Shown here: one piece after another, positions 47,371 to 57,363 of the stretch | How the letters are laid out: every line of letters begins with the position of its first letter | How positions within the stretch are numbered: position 1 is the stretch's first letter | From: Aplidium turbinatum | Taxonomy: Eukaryota > Chordata > Ascidiacea > Aplousobranchia > Polyclinidae | Assembly (NCBI GenBank): GCA_918807975.1 | Contig: OU964932.1 | Span: 14,229,501 to 14,293,500 of the forward strand | Reading direction: 5' to 3' | DNA: 64,000 nt | Notes under the pieces: model-generated | What the model saw: only the letters and a program-made list of their open reading frames with translations | What the model was told of the DNA's origin: nothing | Databases searched by the model: none | Made by a program: the position numbers and the translations under genes

Positions 47371-47787
47371 TGCTAGTAGTTAACAGTTGTTGTTTTTGCA
47401 TATAGGTGTTTTTTTCTCTTCTTTGTTTTGTTTCTCTCATACTACTTTTGTAGGGCATGATATTTTTTGATGTTTGAATAAAACCACAGGAATTCACTTG
47501 ACTGTCGCAGCAGTAAACAACTTTTTGTTTTCATTTTTATGGAACTTAAGCTTATCTTGTTTTTAACATAATCCCGATGCTTTACATTTATTACATTAAA
47601 AACGCAAAAAGCAGCTGACTAATATAGTCTTTCACTGCTTCCTGTCTGTTGTTGAATATATTTGTACCGTATAGAATTTTTCGCAACAGACAAAATAAAA
47701 GGTTTCTCTCTCTCAGTCATATAGCCTAATCGACAAGGAAGAAATTTTAATTTCCAGTTTTCAAAACCCACACTTTTTCTTACAGGG
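47371..47787. other. Short spacer between two transposons
   Basis: No gene. The stretch around 47650-47697 (ATATTTGTACCGTATAGAA and CGCAACAGACAAAATAAA) recurs at 54890-54935, so it is a fragment of another repeat. Confidence 0.5.
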
Positions 47788-48341
47788 TGTCGCCTTTCCG
47801 CGTATGGATGAGTTGGGGTCACCAGCTTAGCCTTTTGCTAAGCGTCACACGGTCTACGAAACAACTGTGATGGAAGTCGCTTCGGCGACGCGACCGTGTA
47901 ACTGTATAACAATAACTGCGTAGCCTACTTATTACCGTATTCACTGTTCACTGCGTCCAGTAGTTTATTCCACGTTACTGTACATCCAAAGGTTGAGGGT
48001 TGTATCTCCAATATATAACCATTACTTTGATACAAGATCCGAAATAAATCGATTATGCATTTAAACATATATCCAGTGCTTGACTGTAATAAGCGACCGT
48101 TAAGCAGACGTCCAAAACGAACTAACTTTCTTTTTCAAGTTTCAGAAATAAAAATGGCTTCTTACAAGAGAGGAGCGCATCTCTCATAACGAAGAAACAA
48201 ACACTGCGCTCTCACTAAATCTAACGTCACATTCCAGAACTGTGGAAAAGAGGACCAATCACGTGCTACTACGAGCTTGTCTGCCCAGTGATGCACAAAA
48301 CACATTATTATTTGGGTTCCATGGAGGGGAGTACCGCGACA
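47788..48341 (-). repeat. Ty3/gypsy 3' LTR
   Basis: 554 bp matching 53256-53809. The purine tract lies just inside it at about 48342-48355. Confidence 0.93.
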
Positions 48342-48897
48342 TAGCTCCCCCTCTAAGTGGGTACGAAGTTATGCGAACACACGACAAGAATACAAAACGA
48401 AATGACAAAAATATTGGTAGTTCTGGGTGAATCGGCTGATGGTCGTTGTTACGGCATGAAGCAGGCGGAGAAGAATGATCGTTGTTCTTCTAGCATGACG
48501 GTCATTCCGAGTAGCAATCCGGATGTGATTAAAATCCCGCGGAACGGCCGCAGTATCGCGTGAGCGATCGACATGCAGAGTATCCCTGCTCGCGATGACA
48601 TAATGTCCGTAATTGTCCAATCAGTCCTTAGATTTCTTCTGATCTTTCAAAGTTGTGTCACCCAGTCTACAGCAGTGTTGGAGGTGAATATCTACAAAGT
48701 ATATACAAGGCAGTAAGAGTCCTTCATAAGGAAGGTGTCTAAAGTAAGTCAAAAACTTTGAATCACACTCATACTCAAAGACGTTCAAGACTCACCAGAG
48801 AAACGAAGGGACACGAACACAGAATCCCTAGACTCAAGGTAAGGTAAAAAAAAAGGAGCTGTGTACAGCAGAAAGGTACGGTAAAGGCAAGGGTTCA

Positions 48898-51800
48898 TCA
48901 CTTCCGGAAACGAGTAGGTAACCTGACTTCTCTGCCGGTACGTGTCACGTATTGTGAAGCGGTCGATGAGACTGGGAGCTCATCGGAAACCCTAGGATCA
49001 TCCTGGGAACGAACGTACTGCATAGAAGAAGTCGAAGAAGTTAAGAACGTATCGTCTCGAAACGGCAGTGACGTTTCGGCATGACTTGAAAAATCCTCAT
49101 CAGGGGAAGTGTCCATATAAGCAGGTTTTAATCTGTCAATGGTAACTGTATCAGTGCGACCAGCGATGTCAACGGTAAAGTACTTCTCACAACGATCGAT
49201 TACACGGTAAGGCCCGTCGTAAGGTAGACGTAACGCTCCCTTCACTGCATCATGTCGTATAAAAACGTGTGAGCATGTGTCAAGGTCAGCGTCCATATAA
49301 ACAGAGCGTTTGCCATGACGCGGGCGTATGTAAGGAAAATTGTTGACAAAATCACGTAACTGACGCACGTAGTGGGAATTGACAGGACCTACAACGGGGT
49401 CTGCAAAAAAATCACCTGGTAAACGAAGGGTGGTGCCAAGTGTGGCTTCAGCAGAAGAAAAACCAAGATCTTCCTTTATCACTGCACGAGTGCCCAGGAG
49501 TGCCAATCCGAGGTGGGAGAACCAGTTGTTTGGGTTGGATTGAGCTCTAATGGCAGTTTTGAGTGTGCGATGCACCCTTTCAACTAATCCGTTGCAAGCA
49601 GGGTGGTAAGCAGTAGTTGTACGATGATCACACCCAAGGTATTGGCATAGCTCTTTCCACAGGAGAGAGGTGAATTGTCGACCACGGTCAGTGACCATGG
49701 TGACAGGGGCGCCAAAGCGTGATACCCAACCCCAGAGAAAGGCATCAGCACATGCACGTGCAGTAATGCTGGTCAACGGTAGGGCTTCGACCCAACGCGT
49801 GTGGCGGTCAATAACGGTGAGGAGATACGAATATCCGCTGGACTCAGGTAGTTCTCCAACGATATCAACATGGACATTCGCAAAACGTTTGTCAGGAGTA
49901 GGAAAATGAGTTAGAGGCGCCGAGACGTGCCGTTGAATTTTGGCGCGTTGACAAGAGACACATGTCTTAACCCAAGCTTTAATGTCAGCCTTCATGTCAG
50001 GCCAAACGTAGCGTTGAGCAATTAGGCGTTGTGTTGATTTGATTCCTCCGTGGTTGAGGTTGTGCAGTTTGTCAAAAACTGTTTGGCGATACGTCGTCGG
50101 CAACAGGACTCTAAAGCGTCCAGTTGAGGTATCCCCCTCGATGGAGATGCCGTGTTCAGGTAGGAGTCGTTTTTCCAACGTAAGAGAGGTAGGACTCATA
50201 CGAAAGTCAGCTAAGGAGGTGTCATCGTGTTGAGCAATGGCCAGGTCACAAAAGTCGAAGTTGATACCATCTTCATAAATGGCATTGACTGCAGCGCGAC
50301 TGAGACAGTCTGCGACCAAGTTTTCACTACCCTTTAAGTAGCGAACATCAGTGGAGAACTCACTGACGTAGGCCAAGTAACGTAACTGTCGTTCTGTGGC
50401 TTTCGCCATCGTTGCGCTGAAAGCTGCAGCTAGCGGACGGTGATCTGTAAAGATTGTGAAATCACGTGACTCAAGGAAGTAGGAGAAATGTCGGACGGCG
50501 AGGTACATGGCTGTAAGCTCCCTGTCAAAGACACTATACTTCTGTTGAGCTGTATTAAAGAAACGAGAAAAAAACATGAGCGGCTTGGCTTCGCCATCGA
50601 TGAGTTGTTGAACAACAGCGCCAGCGGCAGTATCTGACGCGTCTGTGACTAGTTGGATGGGAGCACCATGAACGGGGTGAGAGAGTAACGTGACTTTCGC
50701 GAGGCTCTGTTTCGCAGTCTCAAAAGCATGCTTCATGATGTCAGTCCAGATCAGAGGTTTCTTTGACGACTTACCAGGCGGTAAGGAAGTGTACAGAGGT
50801 TGAAGGATTTCCGCACAGTGTGGTATGAACATGCGGTAGAAGTTGAGCATACCCAGGAAACATCGTAATTGTCTTACGGTGGTGGGTAGAGGAAAGTTCA
50901 GGATAGCTGAGACTTTGCCAGGAAGCGGCCGTATGCCGCTCGAGTCGAGCTGGTGTCCTAGGAACTTCAGTTCGGGTACCGCAAAGGAACATTTTTCCTT
51001 GTTGAGGATGAGACCGTAGTGGTCAAGACGTTTGAACACCTGAGATAGGTGGCGTTTGTGCTCCTCTAAGTCTCGAGAATGGACGAGGACGTCGTCAATG
51101 TAACAATAGACATAGGGAAGACCCCGCAGCACTTCATCCATGAAGCGCTGAAACGTCTGTGCGGCACCCGAGAGACCCATAGCTGTACGTTTGAAGTTGT
51201 AACTCCCCATTGGAGTCACAAGGGTCGTCTTGTGACGATCCTGTTTTGCTATGGGAATCTGGTGGTAGCTCTTCACGAGATCCAGGCTGGAGAAGATAGT
51301 GGATCCAGAGAGGTGGTCTACAAAGTCGTGAAGATAGGGTATGCGGTAGGAATCTTTCGTGGTTTGTTTGTTGAGCAAGCGAAAATCACCCGTGATTCTG
51401 TACCGCCCATTTGGCTTGGGTACAAGGTGTACTGGTGTACCGTATGGAGAGTTCGCCGGTTCTATAATGTCCAAGTCAAGGAGCGTCTGCAGTTCCTTGC
51501 GGAGACCCTCCAGCTTTTCTGGAGATAGTCGTCGTGCCCGTTGGCACACAGGTGGACCATTGGTAGGAATATAGTGTTCCGTTGTGTGGCGAACTGGACG
51601 GTTGAAGTTCTCCAGCTCAAAAACAGAAGGAAACTCTTCCTCTAGGAAAGCTAGTTCAGCAGAAATCTGTGCCGTGCTGGCAGAAGGTGAACAGGCATCA
51701 GAATAGAGTTGAACTTCAGAAGCATCAGTAGGTGAAGTAGACAAATCCGTATCAGGAGCAAAGTCAGTACTCGATACACAGAGATCGGCTGGGGTCGTCT

Positions 51801-52194
51801 GTAGGAGACGGCCGTTAACAACGTCAGGTGTTAAACAAAAATGGCGTAAGAAATCCAGTCCAAGAATGGGAAAATCTACGTCTGCAACGCGGAACGTCCA
51901 CTCAAATGTGCGGTCAAAACCAAGCGACAAAGTCAATGGTCTTTTGCCAAAAATGTTAACTGCAGTGTGATTAGCTGCGCGTAGACTGGATTGCGGTTCG
52001 GAAACGTCGGTATAACAACGCGGCAACAACGAAAAGGTCGATCCTGTATCAACACAAAAGTTAATGTCAGTAAGAGTGTCAAGAATCATGAAAAGAGCGG
52101 AATGTGTCATAGGTCCTGCGGAGCCGAGGCTGCCCACTCGTCCATCCCTCGGCGTTATTCGTTTTTTGGCTTGCCTCTTGGGACCCAAGAGCAA
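48898..52194 (-). CDS. Pol of the Ty3/gypsy element
   Basis: 1,098 codons without interruption. Order: aspartic protease (FCVDTGSTFSLLP), reverse transcriptase (GLSGAAQTFQRFMDEVL; YCYIDDVLVHS), RNase H (LVTDASDTAAGAVV), zinc-binding integrase N-domain (HNLNHGG with CVSCQRAK), integrase core (VDIVGELP; VTDRGRQFTS; ACNGLVERVH) and a basic C-terminal domain. It has no ATG near its beginning, in keeping with read-through from Gag. Confidence 0.92.
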   Translation of the reverse strand: MLLGPKRQAKKRITPRDGRVGSLGSAGPMTHSALFMILDTLTDINFCVDTGSTFSLLPRCYTDVSEPQSSLRAANHTAVNIFGKRPLTLSLGFDRTFEWTFRVADVDFPILGLDFLRHFCLTPDVVNGRLLQTTPADLCVSSTDFAPDTDLSTSPTDASEVQLYSDACSPSASTAQISAELAFLEEEFPSVFELENFNRPVRHTTEHYIPTNGPPVCQRARRLSPEKLEGLRKELQTLLDLDIIEPANSPYGTPVHLVPKPNGRYRITGDFRLLNKQTTKDSYRIPYLHDFVDHLSGSTIFSSLDLVKSYHQIPIAKQDRHKTTLVTPMGSYNFKRTAMGLSGAAQTFQRFMDEVLRGLPYVYCYIDDVLVHSRDLEEHKRHLSQVFKRLDHYGLILNKEKCSFAVPELKFLGHQLDSSGIRPLPGKVSAILNFPLPTTVRQLRCFLGMLNFYRMFIPHCAEILQPLYTSLPPGKSSKKPLIWTDIMKHAFETAKQSLAKVTLLSHPVHGAPIQLVTDASDTAAGAVVQQLIDGEAKPLMFFSRFFNTAQQKYSVFDRELTAMYLAVRHFSYFLESRDFTIFTDHRPLAAAFSATMAKATERQLRYLAYVSEFSTDVRYLKGSENLVADCLSRAAVNAIYEDGINFDFCDLAIAQHDDTSLADFRMSPTSLTLEKRLLPEHGISIEGDTSTGRFRVLLPTTYRQTVFDKLHNLNHGGIKSTQRLIAQRYVWPDMKADIKAWVKTCVSCQRAKIQRHVSAPLTHFPTPDKRFANVHVDIVGELPESSGYSYLLTVIDRHTRWVEALPLTSITARACADAFLWGWVSRFGAPVTMVTDRGRQFTSLLWKELCQYLGCDHRTTTAYHPACNGLVERVHRTLKTAIRAQSNPNNWFSHLGLALLGTRAVIKEDLGFSSAEATLGTTLRLPGDFFADPVVGPVNSHYVRQLRDFVNNFPYIRPRHGKRSVYMDADLDTCSHVFIRHDAVKGALRLPYDGPYRVIDRCEKYFTVDIAGRTDTVTIDRLKPAYMDTSPDEDFSSHAETSLPFRDDTFLTSSTSSMQYVRSQDDPRVSDELPVSSTASQYVTRTGREVRLPTRFRK

Positions 52195-53177
52195 GGTTTT
52201 TCACAGCGATGTGCCTTATTACCATATTTGAGGTGGTAATAGCATAAAACACGCCTTGAGTCATTGGACCTCGGTTTGGGTTTGAAGTCGGTGGAGTCCG
52301 TAATTTTCGGAGTAGAGGTACTCGGCTCCGAGCGCCTAAAATTCGCAGGCGAGCTCAGTGTAGACATCGAGGTTGTACATGAACGAGAGTCAGAAGAAGC
52401 AGTAATGGAGGTTTGGAGCTCCTCCAGGCGGTCCGCGAGTGAAGAAATGCGGTTCTCCAAGTGGAAGTTAATTTCTGGCTGTTTATTGGTATCTTGCGTG
52501 GGAGCAGAATTAGATGGCTCTCCCGCAGCAATGATGTCATCTGCTCGTTCGGCGAGCGTTTGAAGATCGTCACCCTTACAGATGGTTAAAAGTTGTCGCA
52601 CTCCAGGAGGAAGACGGTCAAGAAAAACTATGCGAAGGAGAGGAAAAAAATTCTCAGGAACACGACCGTTTATAGCAACTAACTGACGTAAACGCTTTAA
52701 GAGCTCGGTCGGCTTAAGGCCTCGATCTTTGCTACCATGTAAGAACTCGTGAAGTCTCTCCGTAGAGGACTTCATATTCTCGGCAGTGATCAAAGTTTTA
52801 AAATTTTCATACGGTAAATCACAATGTACACAATTATCCAAAATTTCTGTCATATCAGCCAATTGCTTAGGATCAAATTTTTGTACGATGCAATCGAACT
52901 TATCACGTGAGCTCATGTCAGGGTGCTGCATGAACGCAGATTCACACAATGATAACCATAATTGCACATTGCTATGAGTAAACACAGGTAATTTAAGTTT
53001 TTTTGATACTGGTACGTTTGCCGACAAGTTCATAATATTTTGTGCAGCAGTGTGAAAAGCCTCTGTGGCGTTATTATTTGCCTTAGTATTAATGCTACGC
53101 ACTACGAAATACAGTAAGGTAGTTAAAAATGACGTCACAATAGCCAAAAGTGACACTACAATAACAATAAACTCCAT
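52155..53177 (-). CDS. Gag of the Ty3/gypsy element
   Basis: About 340 residues from the ATG at 53177. It opens with a strongly hydrophobic segment (IVIVVSLLAIVTSFLTTLLY), then a retroviral-Gag-like helical region (PVFTHSNVQLWLSLCESAF), a Ser/Thr-rich stretch and a final Cys/His cluster CYYHLKYGNKAHRC. That cluster type is common in animal gypsy Gags. The frame overlaps the start of Pol by about 40 bp in another frame, as in elements of this family that make Pol by ribosomal frameshifting. Confidence 0.85.
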   Translation of the reverse strand: MEFIVIVVSLLAIVTSFLTTLLYFVVRSINTKANNNATEAFHTAAQNIMNLSANVPVSKKLKLPVFTHSNVQLWLSLCESAFMQHPDMSSRDKFDCIVQKFDPKQLADMTEILDNCVHCDLPYENFKTLITAENMKSSTERLHEFLHGSKDRGLKPTELLKRLRQLVAINGRVPENFFPLLRIVFLDRLPPGVRQLLTICKGDDLQTLAERADDIIAAGEPSNSAPTQDTNKQPEINFHLENRISSLADRLEELQTSITASSDSRSCTTSMSTLSSPANFRRSEPSTSTPKITDSTDFKPKPRSNDSRRVLCYYHLKYGNKAHRCEKPCSWVPRGKPKNE

Positions 53178-53255
53178 GTTGGTTGAATTAGGCCAAGTTA
53201 AGTTACATAAAAAATTGTTGCAACGTTCCAAATCCAATCACGTCGGGGTCACCAA

Positions 53256-53809
53256 TGTCGCCTTTCCGCGTATGGATGAGTTGGGGTCACCAGCTTAGCC
53301 TTTTGCTAAGCGTCACACGGTCTACGAAACAACTGTGATGGAAGTCGCTTCGGCGACGCGACCGTGTAACTGTATAACAATAACTGCGTAGCCTACTTAT
53401 TACCGTATTCACTGTTCACTGCGTCCAGTAGTTTATTCCACGTTACTGTACATCCAAAGGTTGAGGGTTGTATCTCCAATATATAACCATTACTTTGATA
53501 CAAGATCCGAAATAAATCGATTATGCATTTAAACATATATCCAGTGCTTGACTGTAATAAGCGACCGTTAAGCAGACGTCCAAAACGAACTAACTTTCTT
53601 TTTCAAGTTTCAGAAATAAAAATGGCTTCTTACAAGAGAGGAGCGCATCTCTCATAACGAAGAAACAAACACTGCGCTCTCACTAAATCTAACGTCACAT
53701 TCCAGAACTGTGGAAAAGAGGACCAATCACGTGCTACTACGAGCTTGTCTGCCCAGTGATGCACAAAACACATTATTATTTGGGTTCCATGGAGGGGAGT
53801 ACCGCGACA
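53256..53809 (-). repeat. Ty3/gypsy 5' LTR
   Basis: 554-bp partner of 47788-48341, upstream of Gag on the minus strand. The primer-binding-like site follows at 53236-53255. Confidence 0.93.
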
Positions 53810-54189
53810 CAGGGTATGCTTTTCATTCTACCTTAATAATTGTATAATGGTTTACCTTTTTGAAACATACATTTTTTTCCTTACAGCTTATGCCTTACTT
53901 CCATCCTTGTCGATTCTATGGTTAGTTTCTACTTTCTAGTGTTTACCTGAATGTTTGGGGTTGTCCTTCTTTCAGAGTTGCCAGATTAACTATTACCATT
54001 AGTAAATTTAATAAATTTGATCAAAAGGGTTTGAAATAATTTTTACTTTTTCTGTAAGCATGATACCTGATTCAGACACAAAAAATACTCGAGAGAATTT
54101 CAACAACGCAAAATCGAATCATTCGTACAATCCCCTTTAGCAACAGAGGAGGAAAACTTTCACTACTGTAGCCTACCAAGATCTCGACA

Positions 54190-54510
54190 TACTTTCTATC
54201 AGTAATTTGCATCTATTAGAAATTTCTAAACTTGTCTTTAAATTTAAAAATATTATAATACCTGGTTACTGTGAGCCTTACTTACAGGAAATTACTAAAG
54301 TATATTGCTATGGCACTAGACTAGCTTCTCAAAAAAATAACTTTGACTTACGTAGACTGTACGTAGTGTCAGCTCAAGAAAAGGTCAAGGCAGTTTGAAA
54401 TTCTTAAGCCCAAACATATGGAATGATTTATCTTCAGAAATAGTTGGGGCTACGAGTATCAGTGTTTCCAATTTTAGGGAAATTTCCCTAAATTAGTTGT
54501 TAGTTAAATC
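54190..54510 (+). mobile_element. LINE remnant, C-terminal end of a reverse-transcriptase ORF
   Basis: One frame reads HLLEISKLVFKFKN, EPYLQEITKVYCYGTR and QEKVKAV and then stops. A second frame continues with FEILKPNIWNDLSSEIVGAT. This is the typical end of LINE reverse transcriptase proteins, usually ...LLEI.K..YKF..., Y.TR..., GP.IWN.LP..I. One frameshift at about 54395 and the lack of the polymerase core show a dead fragment. Clade not determined. Confidence 0.7.
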
Positions 54511-54589
54511 AGTCTTTCGGCTTCGCTGCTTTGTCTGTTGTGGAATCGACTTGATTGATCGAATCTTTATCCTCGGACTGGGAAAGCTT

Positions 54590-54865
54590 CTTGCAGAGCT
54601 TAATCCTGGCAGTTTCGCATACTTGTAGAGGCTTTGAATCACTGACGCAGGCCCGGTCACCGAGATTGGCAGAGTGAAGTTTTCGATTGTTGAAGTCTTG
54701 TTACCAGGGAATTATTCCATCCATTAGATGCCGCTGAATGGAGAGCATTCCTTAACGTGCGTTGCTCAATCGCACACCCTGAGAGTCGAACCAGCGCCGC
54801 TTGATCTTGAAGCTTCTTCGTTCCAGAAGTGACACGCTAACCAATTGAGCTATCGGGGCGGACTT
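54590..54865 (-). mobile_element. SINE with tRNA-like head
   Basis: The minus strand from about 54862 reads CGCCCCGATAGCTCAATTGG (A box) and GGTTCGACTC (B box), then a body that recurs at 55240-55420 (CCTGGCAGTTT, GACGCAGGCCC, TGCCGCTGAATGGAGA on the plus strand). The D and T arms look tRNA-like, but the anticodon region is long and the acceptor stem does not pair well, so this is a SINE head and not a tRNA gene. Confidence 0.65.
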
Positions 54866-55239
54866 GTTATGGTGCTTTTATTCGCATTGTTTATATTTGT
54901 ACCGTATACTATTCTCGCAACAGACGAAATAAAGTCCAACATGGGTTGTTACAGTGAAAAGTATTTCATAATGTCATTTTCAACCTCTTTTGATCAGAAG
55001 TAGTGGCCACATCATAAAAAAGGCAAGCTCGAAGGTTTATCTTTAAGTGATAAAATACCAAGATAACATTTCAGAGGAGCTCAAAGATGTACATTTTAAC
55101 ATAAGTTTCAACAATACACCAGAAATGCTATTAAACATTTGGCAAGGCGCACAAGATCGATCCAACTGGAACATCATTGTTCATCCAGGTCTAAGAGAAA
55201 CCTTTATTATTGTTGGTTGGTTTAAACCTTTGGTCCCGG

Positions 55240-55420
55240 ACTCAAAAAGCCTTTGAAAAGTTATTCCTGGCAGTTTTGCATACTTTTAGACATATTGAAC
55301 TGGTGACGCAGGCCCAATAGCCGAGAGTGGCACCTTAGCAAAGTAAATTTTTAATTGTTAAAAGTGTTGTCTGTGAAATATTCTATCCACAAAGTGCCGC
55401 TGAATGGAGATCAGTCCTAG
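55240..55420 (-). mobile_element. SINE body fragment
   Basis: Second copy of the body at 54590-54760, about three-quarters alike by eye, without the tRNA-like head. Strand follows the better copy. Confidence 0.6.
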
Positions 55421-55707
55421 TGTTGCAACCTTGCAGTTTTCCTGCAAATTTGGGCAGTGGCCTTGTATTTTTTGAGATTGCAAATTTTTTTTAGATTTAA
55501 TGTTTGCTTGGTTTTGTGTTTATGTTGTCACCATTTTATTTTTTTATTTTTGGGCTTGATTTTGAGTCTAAATTTAACAGTGTTTTGTGTTTTGCTTCAA
55601 TCAACTGGAGGTGTTTGAAGACTGGTTTTCATTTGCAAGACAATTTATTGCCCTTGTAAAAAAGCAGTAACATGTCATTGATTTTTACTGTGTCCTTGTT
55701 TCTCTGC

Positions 55708-55709
55708 AG
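55708..55709 (+). promoter_or_regulatory. Splice acceptor just upstream of the ASPDH start codon
   Basis: CTTGTTTCTCTGCAG ends at 55709, 17 bases before the ATG. It is a strong acceptor with no coding exon evident upstream. It would join either a 5' UTR exon or, if the species uses it, a trans-spliced leader. Confidence 0.6.
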
Positions 55710-55726
55710 AAAGTTAAACAAAAATC

Positions 55727-56569
55727 ATGCGTGTTGGAATTGTTGGGTATGGTCATCTGGGAAAATATTTGGTTGACTTTATTTTGGAAAATGACAAGCA
55801 TGATTTGGAGTTGGACTTTGTGTGGAATTGCAACTTGAACAAGTTGAATGATATCCAGCGTGAACTTGTGTTGCAAGACATTGAAGATGTGGCATCGAGA
55901 AATGTAAACTTGATTGTTGAAGTTGCTCATCCTAGCATAACTGAGAAATATGGAGAGTTGTTTTTGTCTGTTGCAGATTTTTTAGTTGGTTCTCCTACGT
56001 CATTGGCCAACCAAGAAGTGGAAAAGTGTCTTAGAAAGGCTTGTATTACTCACAATCGCAGATTGTTTATACCAAGTGGGGCATTTTGGGGTGCTCAGGA
56101 TATTAAAAAGATGGCTGACATTAACACTTTAAGCGAATTAAAAGTTACAATGAAAAAACATCCTTCAGCTTTTCGCTTAATGGGTAAATTAAAGGATATT
56201 AATGAGAAAGTTTTGAAAGATTTATCTACTTCTGTCACTTTGTACGATGGCCCAGTGAGAGGCTTATGTCCTTTAGCACCAAACAATGTCAACACAATGG
56301 CTGCCGCAGCTATTGCTGCACATACTTTAGGCTTTGACAGAGTGATAGGCTGCCTTATTTCAGATCCAAGCTTGTTACAATGGCATGTTGTGGAAGTTGA
56401 AGTTTCAGGGCATCCAACCAAAACAGGATCTTCTTTCCATGTGAAAACTGTAAGAAGGAACCCTGCCAACCCGGGTGTAGTGACTGGCACAGCTACCTAT
56501 GGATCCTTTTGCAATAGTCTCCTGCAAGCTATGAAACAACCAACAAATGCTGGTGTGCATATGTGTTAG
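55727..56569 (+). CDS. ASPDH: Aspartate dehydrogenase domain-containing protein
   Basis: A 280-residue frame in one exon, close to the 283 of human ASPDH. The N-terminus has the nucleotide-binding turn GIVGYGHLGKYL. Central LIVEVAHPSITEKYGE and PSGAFWGAQDI, the block PNNVNTMAAAAIAAHTLG, and the end SGHPTKTGSSFHVKTVRRNP with ATYGSF follow the family in order. Prokaryotic members oxidise L-aspartate to oxaloacetate or iminoaspartate with NAD(P), which can feed NAD synthesis; the animal protein's role is poorly known. The ATG follows a strong splice acceptor by 17 bases, so only a 5' UTR exon lies upstream. The coding region itself has no intron; a retrocopy cannot be excluded, but the intact frame argues for a working gene. 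A hAT MITE starts 185 bp after the stop. Confidence 0.93.
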   Translation: MRVGIVGYGHLGKYLVDFILENDKHDLELDFVWNCNLNKLNDIQRELVLQDIEDVASRNVNLIVEVAHPSITEKYGELFLSVADFLVGSPTSLANQEVEKCLRKACITHNRRLFIPSGAFWGAQDIKKMADINTLSELKVTMKKHPSAFRLMGKLKDINEKVLKDLSTSVTLYDGPVRGLCPLAPNNVNTMAAAAIAAHTLGFDRVIGCLISDPSLLQWHVVEVEVSGHPTKTGSSFHVKTVRRNPANPGVVTGTATYGSFCNSLLQAMKQPTNAGVHMC

Positions 56570-56753
56570 TTTTCAGTATACACTGTATACACAATAGAAT
56601 ATCCCGTTTAGAGGTTTTTGAAAGTGGTGATTGTTGGCAGCATCTTGCATGGGTGAATCTGTTTACTCTATCTAGCCATTGAAAAACTATTTCTGGTGCT
56701 AAACATTCATCTCATATTTGTGTCAAAAATCATCATGTTTTCTCATGTATAGC

Positions 56754-57355
56754 CAGGGCCGGATTTATCAGTAGGCAGTTGCCTAGGGCGGCAAAATATA
56801 CGAATAGGGTATATTACATTGATAATACTGTACGTGAATATAATAATTCACAACAGATATACTCAGATATATAGCAATTATAATAAATATGTTATCACAC
56901 ACATTTATAAACAGTGCGGCAAGTCATGTATGGCAAGTCATCGTCCCTAGAGTACTTTACGCTTTATTGGTTTTCAACAATATATGCTGTTTAGCACTTC
57001 TTTTAGTTATCTGTCTCGCTTAGTATGGAGGACTAGGATTTGTCTGTGCAATTTTTATTAATCTTTGTTCGGTTTGTTTTACTGTTAGTAAATGAGCCTA
57101 GAAAAAATGTTTTTAGTCAATGTTAGGTTGATAGAAAAGTTGCAGGCTATTTTGTGTACTGGCCTTGATGCTTAAAGTATGTAAACAAGCCAAAAAGTAA
57201 GACTAGTTTAGGAAAGACCTTTAGTTTCATGAAGTTTTATAAAAATGGCGGCATTGAGGACAAGTGCCTGTGTTGTATGGAAAAATCAAAAAAAATTGGG
57301 GGAGCGGCACTTTTCTTACCTGCCTAGGGAAGCACTTAGGCTAAATCCGGCCCAG
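56754..57355. mobile_element. hAT MITE (602 bp) downstream of ASPDH
   Basis: Inverted ends CAGGGCCGGATTTA and TAAATCCGGCCCAG, one base different. The 8-mer tgtatagc is duplicated at 56746-56753 and 57356-57363. Inner GCCTAGGGCGGC-like words also mirror. No transposase, so it is non-autonomous. It may lie inside the ASPDH 3' UTR. Confidence 0.9.
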
Positions 57356-57363
57356 TGTATAGC

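Larger units (their letters stand above)
47788..53809 (-). mobile_element. Ty3/gypsy-type LTR retrotransposon, looks whole
   Basis: Two 554-bp LTRs (47788-48341 and 53256-53809) start TG and end CA. The host 5-mer caggg is duplicated at 47783-47787 and 53810-53814. Gag and Pol frames lie between on the minus strand in the order Gag, protease, reverse transcriptase, RNase H, integrase, which defines Ty3/gypsy. A primer-binding-like site reading TTGGTGACCCCGACGTGATT starts at the inner edge of the 5' LTR, and a purine tract (AGAGGGGGAGCTA) abuts the 3' LTR. LTRs look identical and I noticed no break in the long frames, so it is a very young copy. Confidence 0.94.

Noticed and set aside
54770-54865. 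Possible tRNA gene on the minus strand
   Set aside because: A and B boxes are good, but the anticodon arm is too long and the acceptor stem does not pair. Better explained as a SINE head. The same holds for the heads at 38630 and 45483.
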